This document shows positions 22,801 to 29,807 of a stretch of DNA of 41,612 bases, piece by piece (within the stretch, counting starts at the first letter, position 1; the number at the start of each line of letters is the position of its first letter). The notes under the pieces are model-generated. The model made no database searches, was not told the DNA's origin, and saw only the letters and a list, made by a program, of their open reading frames with translations. The position numbers and the translations under genes were made by a program. The DNA comes from Alteromonadaceae bacterium. Lineage in GTDB: Bacteria; Pseudomonadota; Gammaproteobacteria; Enterobacterales; Alteromonadaceae. The stretch is from assembly GCA_016765535.1 (NCBI GenBank), contig JAESPQ010000064.1, positions 53,419-95,030 on the forward strand. The letters are read 5' to 3'.

Positions 22801-23292
22801 CAAGACTAAACTGACCGCCAAACCCAGTTGCCAAGTCACAAAATCTTGCTGTGCCTGTAATTGTTGAAAGGAATATACGATGGCTTTAATTTGTAACGCT
22901 AAATACGGCATAATGCCGATCACCGCAACTATGGTCACTAAAATAGCAAGATTATGAGATTTACCAAAACGTGCTGCCAATAAATCAGCTATAGAGGTTA
23001 AATGTAATTTTAAACTGACCCGAATAATACGTTGAATAAATGGCCAAGCAAAAACAAATAATAATATTGGCCCTAAATAAATAGGTAAATGTGCCAACAC
23101 ATTAGTATCGGCTTTACCTGAGGTACCTAAAAAACTCCACGAGGTACAATAAACGCCAAGCGTTAGTGCGTAAATAACAGCTTGTGAACGTTTAAATATT
23201 TTTCCTCGGTATTTATCCCCTAAAAAAGCGATTAAAAACAGTAAACCGATATAGCTAAAAATTAAAATCACTAATTGCCAATTGGGGAACAT
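19852..23292 (-). CDS. Hybrid histidine kinase with sodium:solute symporter domain (CrbS/CbrA-like)
   Basis: This 1146-residue inner-membrane sensor has a sodium:solute symporter module with about 13 membrane segments (1-485), then a short helical STAC-like linker (about 515-605) and a PAS domain (about 620-735, NASEGMSIIDENLNLVAWNKKY). The kinase core has the phospho-acceptor His in ACSHDLMQPLEAARLF (about 785), NLLGNAFRYA (about 895) and DNGPGIPEDKQ. A C-terminal receiver domain has the phospho-acceptor Asp in ILLVDYQLD (about 1068) and the Lys in RKLVKP. In Vibrio, CrbS controls acetate use with the response regulator CrbR. The symporter genes next door support a carboxylate role. No separate response regulator gene is in this window. 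Confidence 0.87.
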   Translation of the reverse strand: MFPNWQLVILIFSYIGLLFLIAFLGDKYRGKIFKRSQAVIYALTLGVYCTSWSFLGTSGKADTNVLAHLPIYLGPILLFVFAWPFIQRIIRVSLKLHLTSIADLLAARFGKSHNLAILVTIVAVIGIMPYLALQIKAIVYSFQQLQAQQDFVTWQLGLAVSLVLAGFTIVFGIRTIDVTERHPGVMLAIAFESLVKLIAFIAVALFVSFFLYDSPVDLWQQAAQKIDFASQFNFSNAISMLSLLVITMTAFLSLPRQFQVMVVELKNTKQTWLSRRVFPLYLLVFALGTIPLSLAGHLLLNNHVAPDAYVLYLPWQGQQVWLTLFTFLGAISAASSMVIISAIALSTMLSNEIVFPLLFRRVKPDNYDNFRLKLLNTRKVLVLLVVMLGYLVFLMASPDTLSSLGEIAFGAIAQLTPALLAAFYWRRASLKGVYSGILIGFLLWFLLNFLPQIGLYPQPFITDFMPANSVATLLSLMVNIVVMWSISQLSRHSVQERVQASLFLEWRAPQQVKSPKTRQINLNELQLLVSRFVGDEKAQLSFEQFILGSEKKHLTQQEYKQALLEHTENTLAKVMGSSSARLVLSSALEGRDIALDELALLVEEASTQKQKFGHDLLQSAIENASEGMSIIDENLNLVAWNKKYLALFDYPPRLVSVGCPIEKLIRFNVVRGLCGTGNIEEQVAKRIEYLKQGSPHSSERQHHNGQVIRIEGNPLPDGGFVMMFTDITAYKEAELVLKEANQDLATSVLERTKKLAKANKELALAREKSEQAHFKKSQYLKACSHDLMQPLEAARLFTSALSTQDDLNDVQKRQVENIKNSLKVANELLANLGEIARIEGGNINPNLAAFPLNELFSSLAQEFSAAADELNVDFRVMLTKQWVKSDKHLLRRILQNLLGNAFRYASPGKVLLGVRKVRGQLQIQILDNGPGIPEDKQEIVFEQFIQLENVNAVNNFGGQGLGLGLNITQSLANILAHPLSLTSRENQGCKFSILLPKTKAEALVVDEIIRPKVSLQGATVLCIDNDTAVLNGMLELLTAWQCQVYGAESFEQALSVFNEHQNEVDILLVDYQLDNNQDGLSLIAKIRHQANNIIPAILITATTESDIEEKTQRANVGFMRKLVKPAALRAMMSAMLTKRLQDNYLE

Positions 23293-23333
23293 AGTACTGC
23301 TTCTTTTTATTGTTTGTTTTATTGGAATTTGAG

Positions 23334-23353
23334 ATCCTGACCTACGTCAGGAT
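23334..23353. repeat. ATCCTGAC-type palindrome, perfect copy 3
   Basis: ATCCTGAC-CTAC-GTCAGGAT has perfect 8-bp arms and lies about 40 bp upstream of the hybrid kinase start. It could be an operator or a dispersed repeat; recurrence elsewhere favours a repeat. Confidence 0.8.
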
Positions 23354-23384
23354 GATAAAATGACTTCACGATAATAATCACTTA

Positions 23385-23447
23385 TGTAGGTCGTAGCTTG
23401 CTGCGACAATCATCAGTCGAGCCTCGCTGCGCTCGTGTCGACCTACA
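23385..23447. repeat. GTAGGTCG/CGACCTAC inverted-repeat element, copy 2
   Basis: A 63-bp element with ends TGTAGGTCG and CGACCTACA as perfect inverted repeats. Its centre is markedly GC-richer than the surroundings and holds smaller complementary stretches (GTCGTAGC/GCTGCGAC). It lies between the kinase gene and the gene at 23482. Confidence 0.75.
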
Positions 23448-23481
23448 CAACGAAATCGGATGAAATAGCAACAATATAAAA

Positions 23482-23922
23482 TCATTTTAATTGATTAGTA
23501 TAAAACTCTGCTAAATACTTACCACCTTTAATGTTTGCTATTAAACGCATTTTTTGGGTTTTACCGCTATTTTCTAATTGCGCGCGCAAAGGGGTTTTAC
23601 TGTGCCAGTAATAAGGACTGTTTGTCATACCTAACGGGTAAGCTTTACCTTGATCATGTGTATCGACTAAGAATAAAGTGGCCTTATCTAAAGGAAAAGT
23701 TGAATTAATGGTGGTTATGCCCGCATCATCATAAATGCTAACTTTTAAATCTCCTGACTTTAATACACATTTATGTGCTAATACATCGCAAGGAGTATCG
23801 TTAACTAATTGATATATTTTATCTTTTTTTGCCTGATATTCAGTATAATAATCGGCAGCAATATAACCTATTACGGCTAAAATAGGCGCCACTAAAATGG
23901 CAACTTTAGTATGTTTACTCAT
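23482..23922 (-). CDS. Membrane-anchored periplasmic protein, unknown
   Basis: A 146-residue protein with one N-terminal membrane segment (residues 7-25, VAILVAPILAVIGYIAADYY) and a periplasmic domain. Two Cys near residues 45 and 52 (PCDVLAHKC) could form a disulfide. The domain looks like an immunoglobulin-like or FixH-like beta fold (KSGDLKVSIYDDAG, FPLDKATLFLVD), but I do not recognise a named family. A strong AGAGGA ribosome binding site precedes the ATG. Its place between the sensor kinase and the symporter suggests a linked role, but that is inferred from position only. Confidence 0.65.
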   Translation of the reverse strand: MSKHTKVAILVAPILAVIGYIAADYYTEYQAKKDKIYQLVNDTPCDVLAHKCVLKSGDLKVSIYDDAGITTINSTFPLDKATLFLVDTHDQGKAYPLGMTNSPYYWHSKTPLRAQLENSGKTQKMRLIANIKGGKYLAEFYTNQLK

Positions 23923-23954
23923 TTAAATCCTCTTATGAAATAAGTAATAATAAG

Positions 23955-23974
23955 ATCCTGACATTCATCAGGAT
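23955..23974. repeat. ATCCTGAC-type palindrome, copy 4
   Basis: ATCCTGAC-ATTC-ATCAGGAT pairs at seven of eight arm positions. It lies between the symporter terminator and the start of the gene at 23922. Confidence 0.7.
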
Positions 23975-24038
23975 GATGAGTTTTAATTAGATGACAATAT
24001 CAGATTATTTTAATGCAAGGTTAAATTTATAAGCAATA

Positions 24039-24067
24039 AAGGCTCGCTAAATACCTTAGCGAGCCTT
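24039..24067 (-). terminator. Terminator of the DUF4212-symporter operon
   Basis: A perfect 12-bp stem (AAGGCTCGCTAA / TTAGCGAGCCTT) with a 5-base loop lies 39 bp past the symporter stop. On the minus strand the stem is followed by a short T-rich tract. Confidence 0.82.
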
Positions 24068-24105
24068 AGCTTATTGACAGATCAAACTAATACTAGCAAC
24101 TCACC

Positions 24106-25842
24106 TTAGTGAGCATGAGCGGCACCCGATCCTTTAGGTATACGCATATTTTCTACTAATGCTTGAATATGTGCTGGTGCTTCACCTGTAAATTTCAATA
24201 CCACAAAGGCAACTGAAAAGTTAACAATAGCACCAACTACACCAAAGGCGTTAGGCGAGATACCAAAGAACCAGTTTGGTCCCATATCACCTAAAAATGA
24301 CGTCCCAGGAATAAACATAATACCTTTATGCTGGAATACATACAGCATAGTAATACCGATACCTGAACACATACCTGCTACAGCCGCTGTACCACTCATT
24401 TTTTTCGAGAATATACCCATCATTAACGCAGGGAATATACTTGAGGCGGCTAAACCAAAGGCGAGCGCTACGGTACCTGCCGCAAAACCAGGGGGATTGA
24501 GTCCTAAGTAGCCCGAAACAATTATCGCTAAGGTCATCACAATACGACTCGCTTTTAATTCACTTTTTTCTGATAAATCAGGCATCATAATACCTTTCAT
24601 TAAATCATGCGATATTGCCGATGATATAGCTAACAACAAACCTGCTGCGGTTGACAGTGCTGCGGCTAAACCACCCGCAGCAACTAACGCAATTACCCAG
24701 TTAGGCAAGTTAGCAATGGCAGGATTAGCTAATACCATAATGTCGCGGTCAACTTTAACCATTTCATTGGTTTTTTTATCCGCTACATATTGAATTTTGC
24801 CATCGCCATTTTTGTCTTCAAATTTTAAAAGACCTGTTTTTTCCCAATCTTTAAACCATTGTGGACGTTCAGCATAGACTAGGTTTTGCCCTGCTACTGG
24901 CTCAATAGTATTTAACAAATTCAAACGTGCCATTGCGCCAACTGCTGGTGCCACCGTATAAAGTAAAGAGATAAATACTAACGCATAGCCTGCTGATGCA
25001 CGTGCCGCTTTGACAGTAGGTACAGTGAAGAAGCGCATAATTACATGGGGTAAGCCCGCAGTACCGATCATTAACGATAAGGTATAAGCGAACATATTTA
25101 ACGTACCGCCCATATTATCAGTTGTGTATTCATTAAAGCCGAGGTCGGTTACTACCATGTCTAATTTATCAAGTAAATAAACACCACTACCATCAGATAA
25201 AGTAGAACCTAAACCAAGTTGTGGAATGGGATTACCGGTAAGTTGTAATGAAATAAAGACTGCTGGAATGGTATAAGCAAAGATCAATACACAATATTGA
25301 GCAATTTGGGTATAGGTAATACCTTTCATACCACCTAGTACAGCATATACCCAAACAACTCCCATGCCGATATATAAACCTAAATCATAATCCACCTCTA
25401 AAAAGCGCGAAAAGGCAACACCAACACCTTTCATTTGGCCAATAATATAGGTTAAAGAGGCAATAATTAAACAAACCACTGCTACGACACGCGCAGTTTT
25501 TGAATAATAACGATCAAAAATAAATTCGGGTACGGTAAATTTACCATGCTTACGTAAATAGGGTGCTAACAACATCGCTAGCAGTACATAACCACCTGTC
25601 CACCCCATTAAAAATACACTACCACCATAACCTAAAAAGGAAATTAACCCCGCCATTGAAATAAATGATGCTGCACTCATCCAATCGGCACCAATGGCCA
25701 TACCATTTTGTAATGGCGTTATATCACCACCAGCAACGTAAAATTCACTGGTTGAACCTGCGCGCGCCCACCAAGCAATACCAAAGTAAACGGCAAAGGT
25801 GCCAAAAACAGCAATGTAGGTATAAAGTTTTAACTCATCCAT
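24106..25842 (-). CDS. Sodium:solute symporter, VC_2705 subfamily
   Basis: A 578-residue inner-membrane transporter with about 13 membrane segments, of the sodium:solute symporter family that includes acetate permease ActP. Recognisable parts are EFYVAGGDITPLQNGMAIGADWMSAASF near the N-terminus, VPEFIFDRYYSKTARVVAV and LAAALSTAAGLLLAISSAISHDL. A hydrophilic loop around 330-370 has an Asp-rich DKNGDGKIQY segment that looks like a single EF-hand-type calcium loop. The ATG follows the DUF4212 gene by 2 bp and uses a GGAGGA ribosome binding site inside that gene's end. Substrate is probably acetate or another short carboxylate. Confidence 0.92.
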   Translation of the reverse strand: MDELKLYTYIAVFGTFAVYFGIAWWARAGSTSEFYVAGGDITPLQNGMAIGADWMSAASFISMAGLISFLGYGGSVFLMGWTGGYVLLAMLLAPYLRKHGKFTVPEFIFDRYYSKTARVVAVVCLIIASLTYIIGQMKGVGVAFSRFLEVDYDLGLYIGMGVVWVYAVLGGMKGITYTQIAQYCVLIFAYTIPAVFISLQLTGNPIPQLGLGSTLSDGSGVYLLDKLDMVVTDLGFNEYTTDNMGGTLNMFAYTLSLMIGTAGLPHVIMRFFTVPTVKAARASAGYALVFISLLYTVAPAVGAMARLNLLNTIEPVAGQNLVYAERPQWFKDWEKTGLLKFEDKNGDGKIQYVADKKTNEMVKVDRDIMVLANPAIANLPNWVIALVAAGGLAAALSTAAGLLLAISSAISHDLMKGIMMPDLSEKSELKASRIVMTLAIIVSGYLGLNPPGFAAGTVALAFGLAASSIFPALMMGIFSKKMSGTAAVAGMCSGIGITMLYVFQHKGIMFIPGTSFLGDMGPNWFFGISPNAFGVVGAIVNFSVAFVVLKFTGEAPAHIQALVENMRIPKGSGAAHAH

Positions 25843-25844
25843 TG

Positions 25845-26096
25845 TTATTCCTCCACGTTATATTTTTTATCAAGTTGATTCATTTTGGCGCTATACCAAA
25901 AAACTAAACCAACAAATGTATAAATAGAACCTTGTTGTGCAAACCAAAATCCCAACTTGTAACCACCTAACCGTATCGTATTAAGCGGCTCAACCAATAA
26001 CAAACCAAAACCATAAGAAACTACAAACCAAATGGTGAGGCAGATGAAAATGAGGCGAAGATTTTCACCCCAATATGTCTTTTCATTGTCCATCAT
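25845..26096 (-). CDS. DUF4212 small membrane subunit of the symporter
   Basis: An 83-residue protein with two membrane segments (about 10-33 and 47-70). DUF4212 proteins are almost always encoded just before a VC_2705-type sodium:solute symporter and are regarded as its partner subunit. Family marks are the Trp-Arg-containing start (YWGENLRL) and LGFWFAQQGSIYTFVGLVFWY. It has an AGGAGA ribosome binding site, is the first gene of the operon, and is separated from the symporter by only 2 bp. Confidence 0.9.
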   Translation of the reverse strand: MMDNEKTYWGENLRLIFICLTIWFVVSYGFGLLLVEPLNTIRLGGYKLGFWFAQQGSIYTFVGLVFWYSAKMNQLDKKYNVEE

Positions 26097-26207
26097 GTTC
26101 TCCTAAAAATTTTCAACTGTTTTTATATAATTTTTATTTATGCCTGTCGAAGAAAGGTAATAACCTAACTTAGCTATCACCCTATCAAGCTTTTTTCAAC
26201 ACAACTA

Positions 26208-26223
26208 TTAAACTTTAGTCTAG
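26208..26223. promoter_or_regulatory. Operator candidate in the symporter/nucleotidyltransferase divergent promoter
   Basis: Read on the minus strand, CTAGACTAAAGTTTAA matches the palindrome at 29608-29623 at 13 of 16 positions. It lies about 112 bp upstream of the DUF4212 start and about 80 bp upstream of the divergent DUF294 gene. A shared regulator with the porin gene is inferred; CrbR-type LuxR-family response regulators are one candidate. Confidence 0.45.
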
Positions 26224-26302
26224 AGTTTGTGGTTATTTATTGACTCAATTTACCTTAATGCTTTACAACTAGTACTGTGTTTCACTTTAAATAGAGTTTG
26301 CT

Positions 26303-28168
26303 ATGAATAATGGATTAAGCGAGATTCAACATTTTATCGCTACAGTTCCCCCGTTTAATGAATTATCTGAAAAAATGATTGTTAAGCTAAGCCAAACCAT
26401 AAATATTAGTTATTTGCGCCAAGAAAATTTACTGCATAAAAATCAAACCGAGGCAATGCTCTATATTGTTCGTACTGGTGCATTAGCGCATTTTAATGAT
26501 CAAAATGAATTACAAGAAAAATATGGAGAGGGGGATATTTGTGCTTTGTTTTGTTATCAAAATAGCAATGTAAAACATAAAAGTGCTAACGTAAAAGTTG
26601 AAGAAGATTGCTTGTTGTACTCTATATCATGTCAACAATTGCAACTGATTTTTACCGATCAGCCACAAATACTCGATTTTATTTTACGTAGTGGCTCAAA
26701 GCGCTTAAGCAATAAAATGACGCAACTTAATGAAGAAGCCGTATTATCGTCTTCATTAATGAATACACCGTTAACTAGCTTTTATAAAAGCCCTGTTGCC
26801 AGCATTACTGCCGATAAAAATATTCAGCAAGCAGCGATAAAAATGACTGAACTGGGCTTTTCTTGTTTGATTGTGCTTGCAGATAAAAACACACTAAATG
26901 AAAGACCCATCGGCATAGTCACCGACAAAGATATTCGCCAACGTTGTGTTGCTCAAGGTTTGTCCTTTAATAATGTGATCAGTGACATTATGACTCGTGA
27001 TATGACCACTATAGATTGTGAATGTAGTGCTTACGACGCACTGATTAGTATGACAACACAGCATATTCATCATTTACCCGTCACTAAAAACAATCAACTA
27101 GTTGGCATGGTAACGGTTACTGATTTAATGAATCAAGAAGGTTTAAATGCCGTAAACTTTGCCAGCATTATTCATAAAGCTAATTCAGTAGACGAACTGG
27201 CTAGCATTAGTAAAATGCTGCCGAAATTACAAATTCGCATGGCAAAATTAGGTTCTACTGCCGATCATGTTGGTAAAACCATTAGCGCTATCACCATGGC
27301 ATTTACCATTCGTTTAATTAAAATGGCAGAAAAAAAATTAGGGCAAGCCCCCGTAAGTTACGCATGGCTTGCCGCGGGTTCGCAAGCACGCCAAGAACAA
27401 TTTGCCCATTCAGATCAAGACAACGCTTTAATTATTAGTGATAAAATGCAACCACAACATCAATCATGGTTTACTGATTTGGCTCATTTTGTTAGTGATG
27501 GTTTAGCCGCTTGTGGATTTATTTATTGTCCTGGCAACGTTATGGCAACCAATACTAAATGGCGACAACCCCAATCTGTTTGGCAGCATTATTTTAGTCA
27601 ATGGGTCACAGTACCTGAGCCAAAAGCACTAATGCATGCCAGCATATTTTTTGATTTAAATACCATTTATGGTGATGAGAGTTTATTGCAACAAATACGT
27701 ACAAAAATGCTAGTTGAAACAAAAAGTAATACCTTGTTTCTCGCCCATTTATCAAAAAATGCTTTGCAGTTAAAGCCTCCATTAGGATTCTTTCGTGATT
27801 TTGTACTAACACAAAACGGTAACAACGAAGCCAGTTTAGATTTAAAACACAATGGTATTGCCCCTATTGTAGACTTAGCTCGTATTTACGCACTTGCCGA
27901 AGGAGTGAGTGCGGTTAATACCATAGAAAGAATAAAACAAGTAGCTGGATCGCCCTCATTAACCAAATCATCAGCCGCCAACTTAATTGATGCTTTTGAA
28001 TTTTTAGGTTTATTGCGTTCATCGCATCAAGCTAAACAATTGCAAGCAGGAACACAGCCAGATAATTATTTACACCCCAAAGAGATTTCAAGACTTGAAC
28101 GAGAACATTTAAAAGATGCGTTTAAAGTAGTGAAAACCTTACAAAAAGCACGACAAGTGGTTTACTGA
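26303..28168 (+). CDS. DUF294 nucleotidyltransferase with cNMP-binding and CBS domains
   Basis: This 621-residue cytoplasmic protein has a cyclic-nucleotide-binding-like domain (about 10-130), two CBS repeats (about 160-280), a DUF294 nucleotidyltransferase-fold domain with the motif GSQARQEQFAHSDQDN (about 358-373), and the DUF294 C-terminal helical domain to the end. CBS pairs usually sense adenine nucleotides, so it is likely a regulator that reads energy state. Proteins of this build typically sit beside VC_2705-type symporters, as here. It is divergent from DUF4212-symporter and is followed after 2 bp by the exonuclease gene. The target of the transferase is not known. Confidence 0.9.
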   Translation: MNNGLSEIQHFIATVPPFNELSEKMIVKLSQTINISYLRQENLLHKNQTEAMLYIVRTGALAHFNDQNELQEKYGEGDICALFCYQNSNVKHKSANVKVEEDCLLYSISCQQLQLIFTDQPQILDFILRSGSKRLSNKMTQLNEEAVLSSSLMNTPLTSFYKSPVASITADKNIQQAAIKMTELGFSCLIVLADKNTLNERPIGIVTDKDIRQRCVAQGLSFNNVISDIMTRDMTTIDCECSAYDALISMTTQHIHHLPVTKNNQLVGMVTVTDLMNQEGLNAVNFASIIHKANSVDELASISKMLPKLQIRMAKLGSTADHVGKTISAITMAFTIRLIKMAEKKLGQAPVSYAWLAAGSQARQEQFAHSDQDNALIISDKMQPQHQSWFTDLAHFVSDGLAACGFIYCPGNVMATNTKWRQPQSVWQHYFSQWVTVPEPKALMHASIFFDLNTIYGDESLLQQIRTKMLVETKSNTLFLAHLSKNALQLKPPLGFFRDFVLTQNGNNEASLDLKHNGIAPIVDLARIYALAEGVSAVNTIERIKQVAGSPSLTKSSAANLIDAFEFLGLLRSSHQAKQLQAGTQPDNYLHPKEISRLEREHLKDAFKVVKTLQKARQVVY

Positions 28169-28170
28169 TC

Positions 28171-28884
28171 ATGGGGATGTTTAATCGTTTATTGAGTTCT
28201 TATGTTGGCTTTTTTGGCAGTATTAATGCTAAGCGCCAACGTTTATATAACAATGCCCCCAAAGGCGCGTTAAAAGATTTTTTAGCGGTGCCATTTCCAC
28301 AGCCCAGCACGCCTTTTGAACAAGTCCCTATTTTAGCCGTTGATTTTGAAACCACAGGATTAAATGCAGTTAACGACAAACTGCTCAGTGTGGGTTATGT
28401 GAACATGCAAAACAAGCAAATTAAACTCGGACAAAGTTATCATCAAGTGATCAACACTGGACAAAAACTTAAAACCGACAACGTACTGATTCACCGTATT
28501 ACTGATGCTCAACAAGCCCAAGGTGAGCCACTTGAAACGGTAGTAGAAAATTTATTACAAGCGCTTGCTGGCAAGGTAATGCTAGTGCATTTTGCCCGAA
28601 TAGAACGACAGTTTTTGCAACAAGCTTGTCTCGAGCTCTATGGTTTAGCGCCAGTATTTCCTATTATTGACACCTTAGCGCTGGCAAAAAGACGCTTAGA
28701 TAAACGCGATATTGCTTACGATCCTTCAGAATTACGTTTAGCTAACTTACGCACTCACTACCATTTACCCAATCACTTTGCTCATAACGCTTTGAATGAT
28801 GCCGTTGCAACCGCGGAACTACTTTTGGCACAATTAAGCGACCAGCATCAAGAGAAAACACCATTAAAAGCTTTATTGTTTTAG
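28171..28884 (+). CDS. DnaQ-like 3'-5' exonuclease
   Basis: A 237-residue DEDDh exonuclease of the DNA polymerase III epsilon family. ExoI is seen as AVDFETTGLN near residue 58, and ExoIII as HNALNDAVATAELLL near 207, with the catalytic His and Asp. An N-terminal 45-residue extension precedes the nuclease domain. Its ATG is 2 bp after the DUF294 gene stop, so the two are co-transcribed. This pair accompanies acetate-type symporters in many gammaproteobacteria; why is unknown. It is not the replicative DnaQ, given the context and divergent sequence. Confidence 0.88.
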   Translation: MGMFNRLLSSYVGFFGSINAKRQRLYNNAPKGALKDFLAVPFPQPSTPFEQVPILAVDFETTGLNAVNDKLLSVGYVNMQNKQIKLGQSYHQVINTGQKLKTDNVLIHRITDAQQAQGEPLETVVENLLQALAGKVMLVHFARIERQFLQQACLELYGLAPVFPIIDTLALAKRRLDKRDIAYDPSELRLANLRTHYHLPNHFAHNALNDAVATAELLLAQLSDQHQEKTPLKALLF

Positions 28885-28888
28885 ATTC

Positions 28889-29143
28889 TTATGATGTTAA
28901 CGCGCTCTGTTTTTTCAAATAAATATATAATTCATCTTTTAAAGTTAAGCGTTTTAGCTTTAATTGTTGGGTGTATTCATCACTAGGGGTTTCAACTCCT
29001 TGTTCAATACGATTAATTTCATGGTCACAGTCATGGTATTCAGCAAATAATTTCGCAAAATGGGCATCATTCATTTTTAATTCACGAATTTCTTCGCTAA
29101 ATTCTGGAAATTCGTGGTGTAGATCATGTTTTTCAATAGACAT
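28889..29143 (-). CDS. YdcH family (DUF465) small protein
   Basis: An 84-residue, highly charged helical protein. The spacing of acidic and basic residues in EFPEFSEEIRELKMNDAHFAKLFAEY, followed by DHEINRIEQG and LKLKRLTLKDELY, is typical of YdcH/DUF465, a short two-helix coiled-coil family of unknown role. It has an AAAGGA ribosome binding site. It is convergent with the exonuclease gene, 4 bp apart, with no obvious terminator between. Confidence 0.85.
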   Translation of the reverse strand: MSIEKHDLHHEFPEFSEEIRELKMNDAHFAKLFAEYHDCDHEINRIEQGVETPSDEYTQQLKLKRLTLKDELYIYLKKQSALTS

Positions 29144-29188
29144 AATTAGTCCTTTTGTAGTTTTAAAAATAGTCTTCTAAATAAAAAA

Positions 29189-29503
29189 TTATTGGGCGCA
29201 ATCAATACATCTATCGGTATAAGGCAATGCGGCTAAACGAGCTGGCAAAATTGCTTCTTCACATTTAATGCAAATACCATAATCGTTATTTTCAAGTCGT
29301 AATAACGCACCATTAATTTGTTGTAATTCAGCTTTTGCTTCATGATGAATTTCATCAAGTACCTGATCATTTTCAGTTTCTGTTGTTTGTTCAGAAAAGT
29401 CTTGCGAACGCCCTTTTTTAAAGTCATTTTCAATCGATGCTATTCGTTTGAGTAGCTCGCTCTGCTTGTTTTTTAAGATATCAAACAAATCGTTATTTTC
29501 CAT
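29189..29503 (-). CDS. DksA/TraR-type zinc-finger protein
   Basis: A 104-residue protein with a long N-terminal helix and a C-terminal four-Cys zinc finger, C-X2-C-X17-C-X2-C (CIKC...CIDC), as in DksA/TraR proteins that bind the RNA polymerase secondary channel. It is shorter than housekeeping DksA (about 150 residues) and does not keep the usual acidic tip motif clearly, so it is probably a paralogue with a modified role. A CAGGGG ribosome binding site lies upstream. It is followed by YdcH on the same strand after 45 bp. Confidence 0.85.
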   Translation of the reverse strand: MENNDLFDILKNKQSELLKRIASIENDFKKGRSQDFSEQTTETENDQVLDEIHHEAKAELQQINGALLRLENNDYGICIKCEEAILPARLAALPYTDRCIDCAQ

Positions 29504-29607
29504 AATAAATACCCCTGTTGTTCTCTCTTCTTATTTTTACCTTACACCTTTAAATGTAATTTTTTTTGATCTAAACCCCTTTTTTATTATTTGTTATTAG
29601 TAAGTTG

Positions 29608-29623
29608 TTAGACTAAGGTCTAA
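29608..29623. promoter_or_regulatory. Palindromic operator candidate 1 upstream of the porin gene
   Basis: TTAGACTAAGGTCTAA has perfect 6-bp half-sites, TTAGAC and GTCTAA, 4 bp apart. It is 33 bp centre to centre from a second copy, close to three helical turns, so both would face the same side of the DNA. It sits in the 304-bp gap between the divergent DksA-like and porin genes. Confidence 0.72.
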
Positions 29624-29640
29624 TAATTAAATTGCCGATT

Positions 29641-29656
29641 TTAGACTTAGGTCTAA
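29641..29656. promoter_or_regulatory. Palindromic operator candidate 2 upstream of the porin gene
   Basis: TTAGACTTAGGTCTAA differs from copy 1 only at a central base and keeps the same half-sites. It is about 152 bp before the porin ATG. A further 7-bp inverted repeat, AACTTAG-AGG-CTAAGTT, follows at 29681-29697 and may form a leader hairpin or another site. Confidence 0.72.
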
Positions 29657-29807
29657 TTTCATCCTGACGTCAATTTCTCTAACTTAGAGGCTAAGTTCAA
29701 TTCTTAACCAGAATGACTCACTAACAAGAACGGCATAATAAAAAGTAATTAAACAGCCTTGATGTTTTGAAACGTAGTTAAAGGCTAAAATAAATGGGGA
29801 ATACAAA

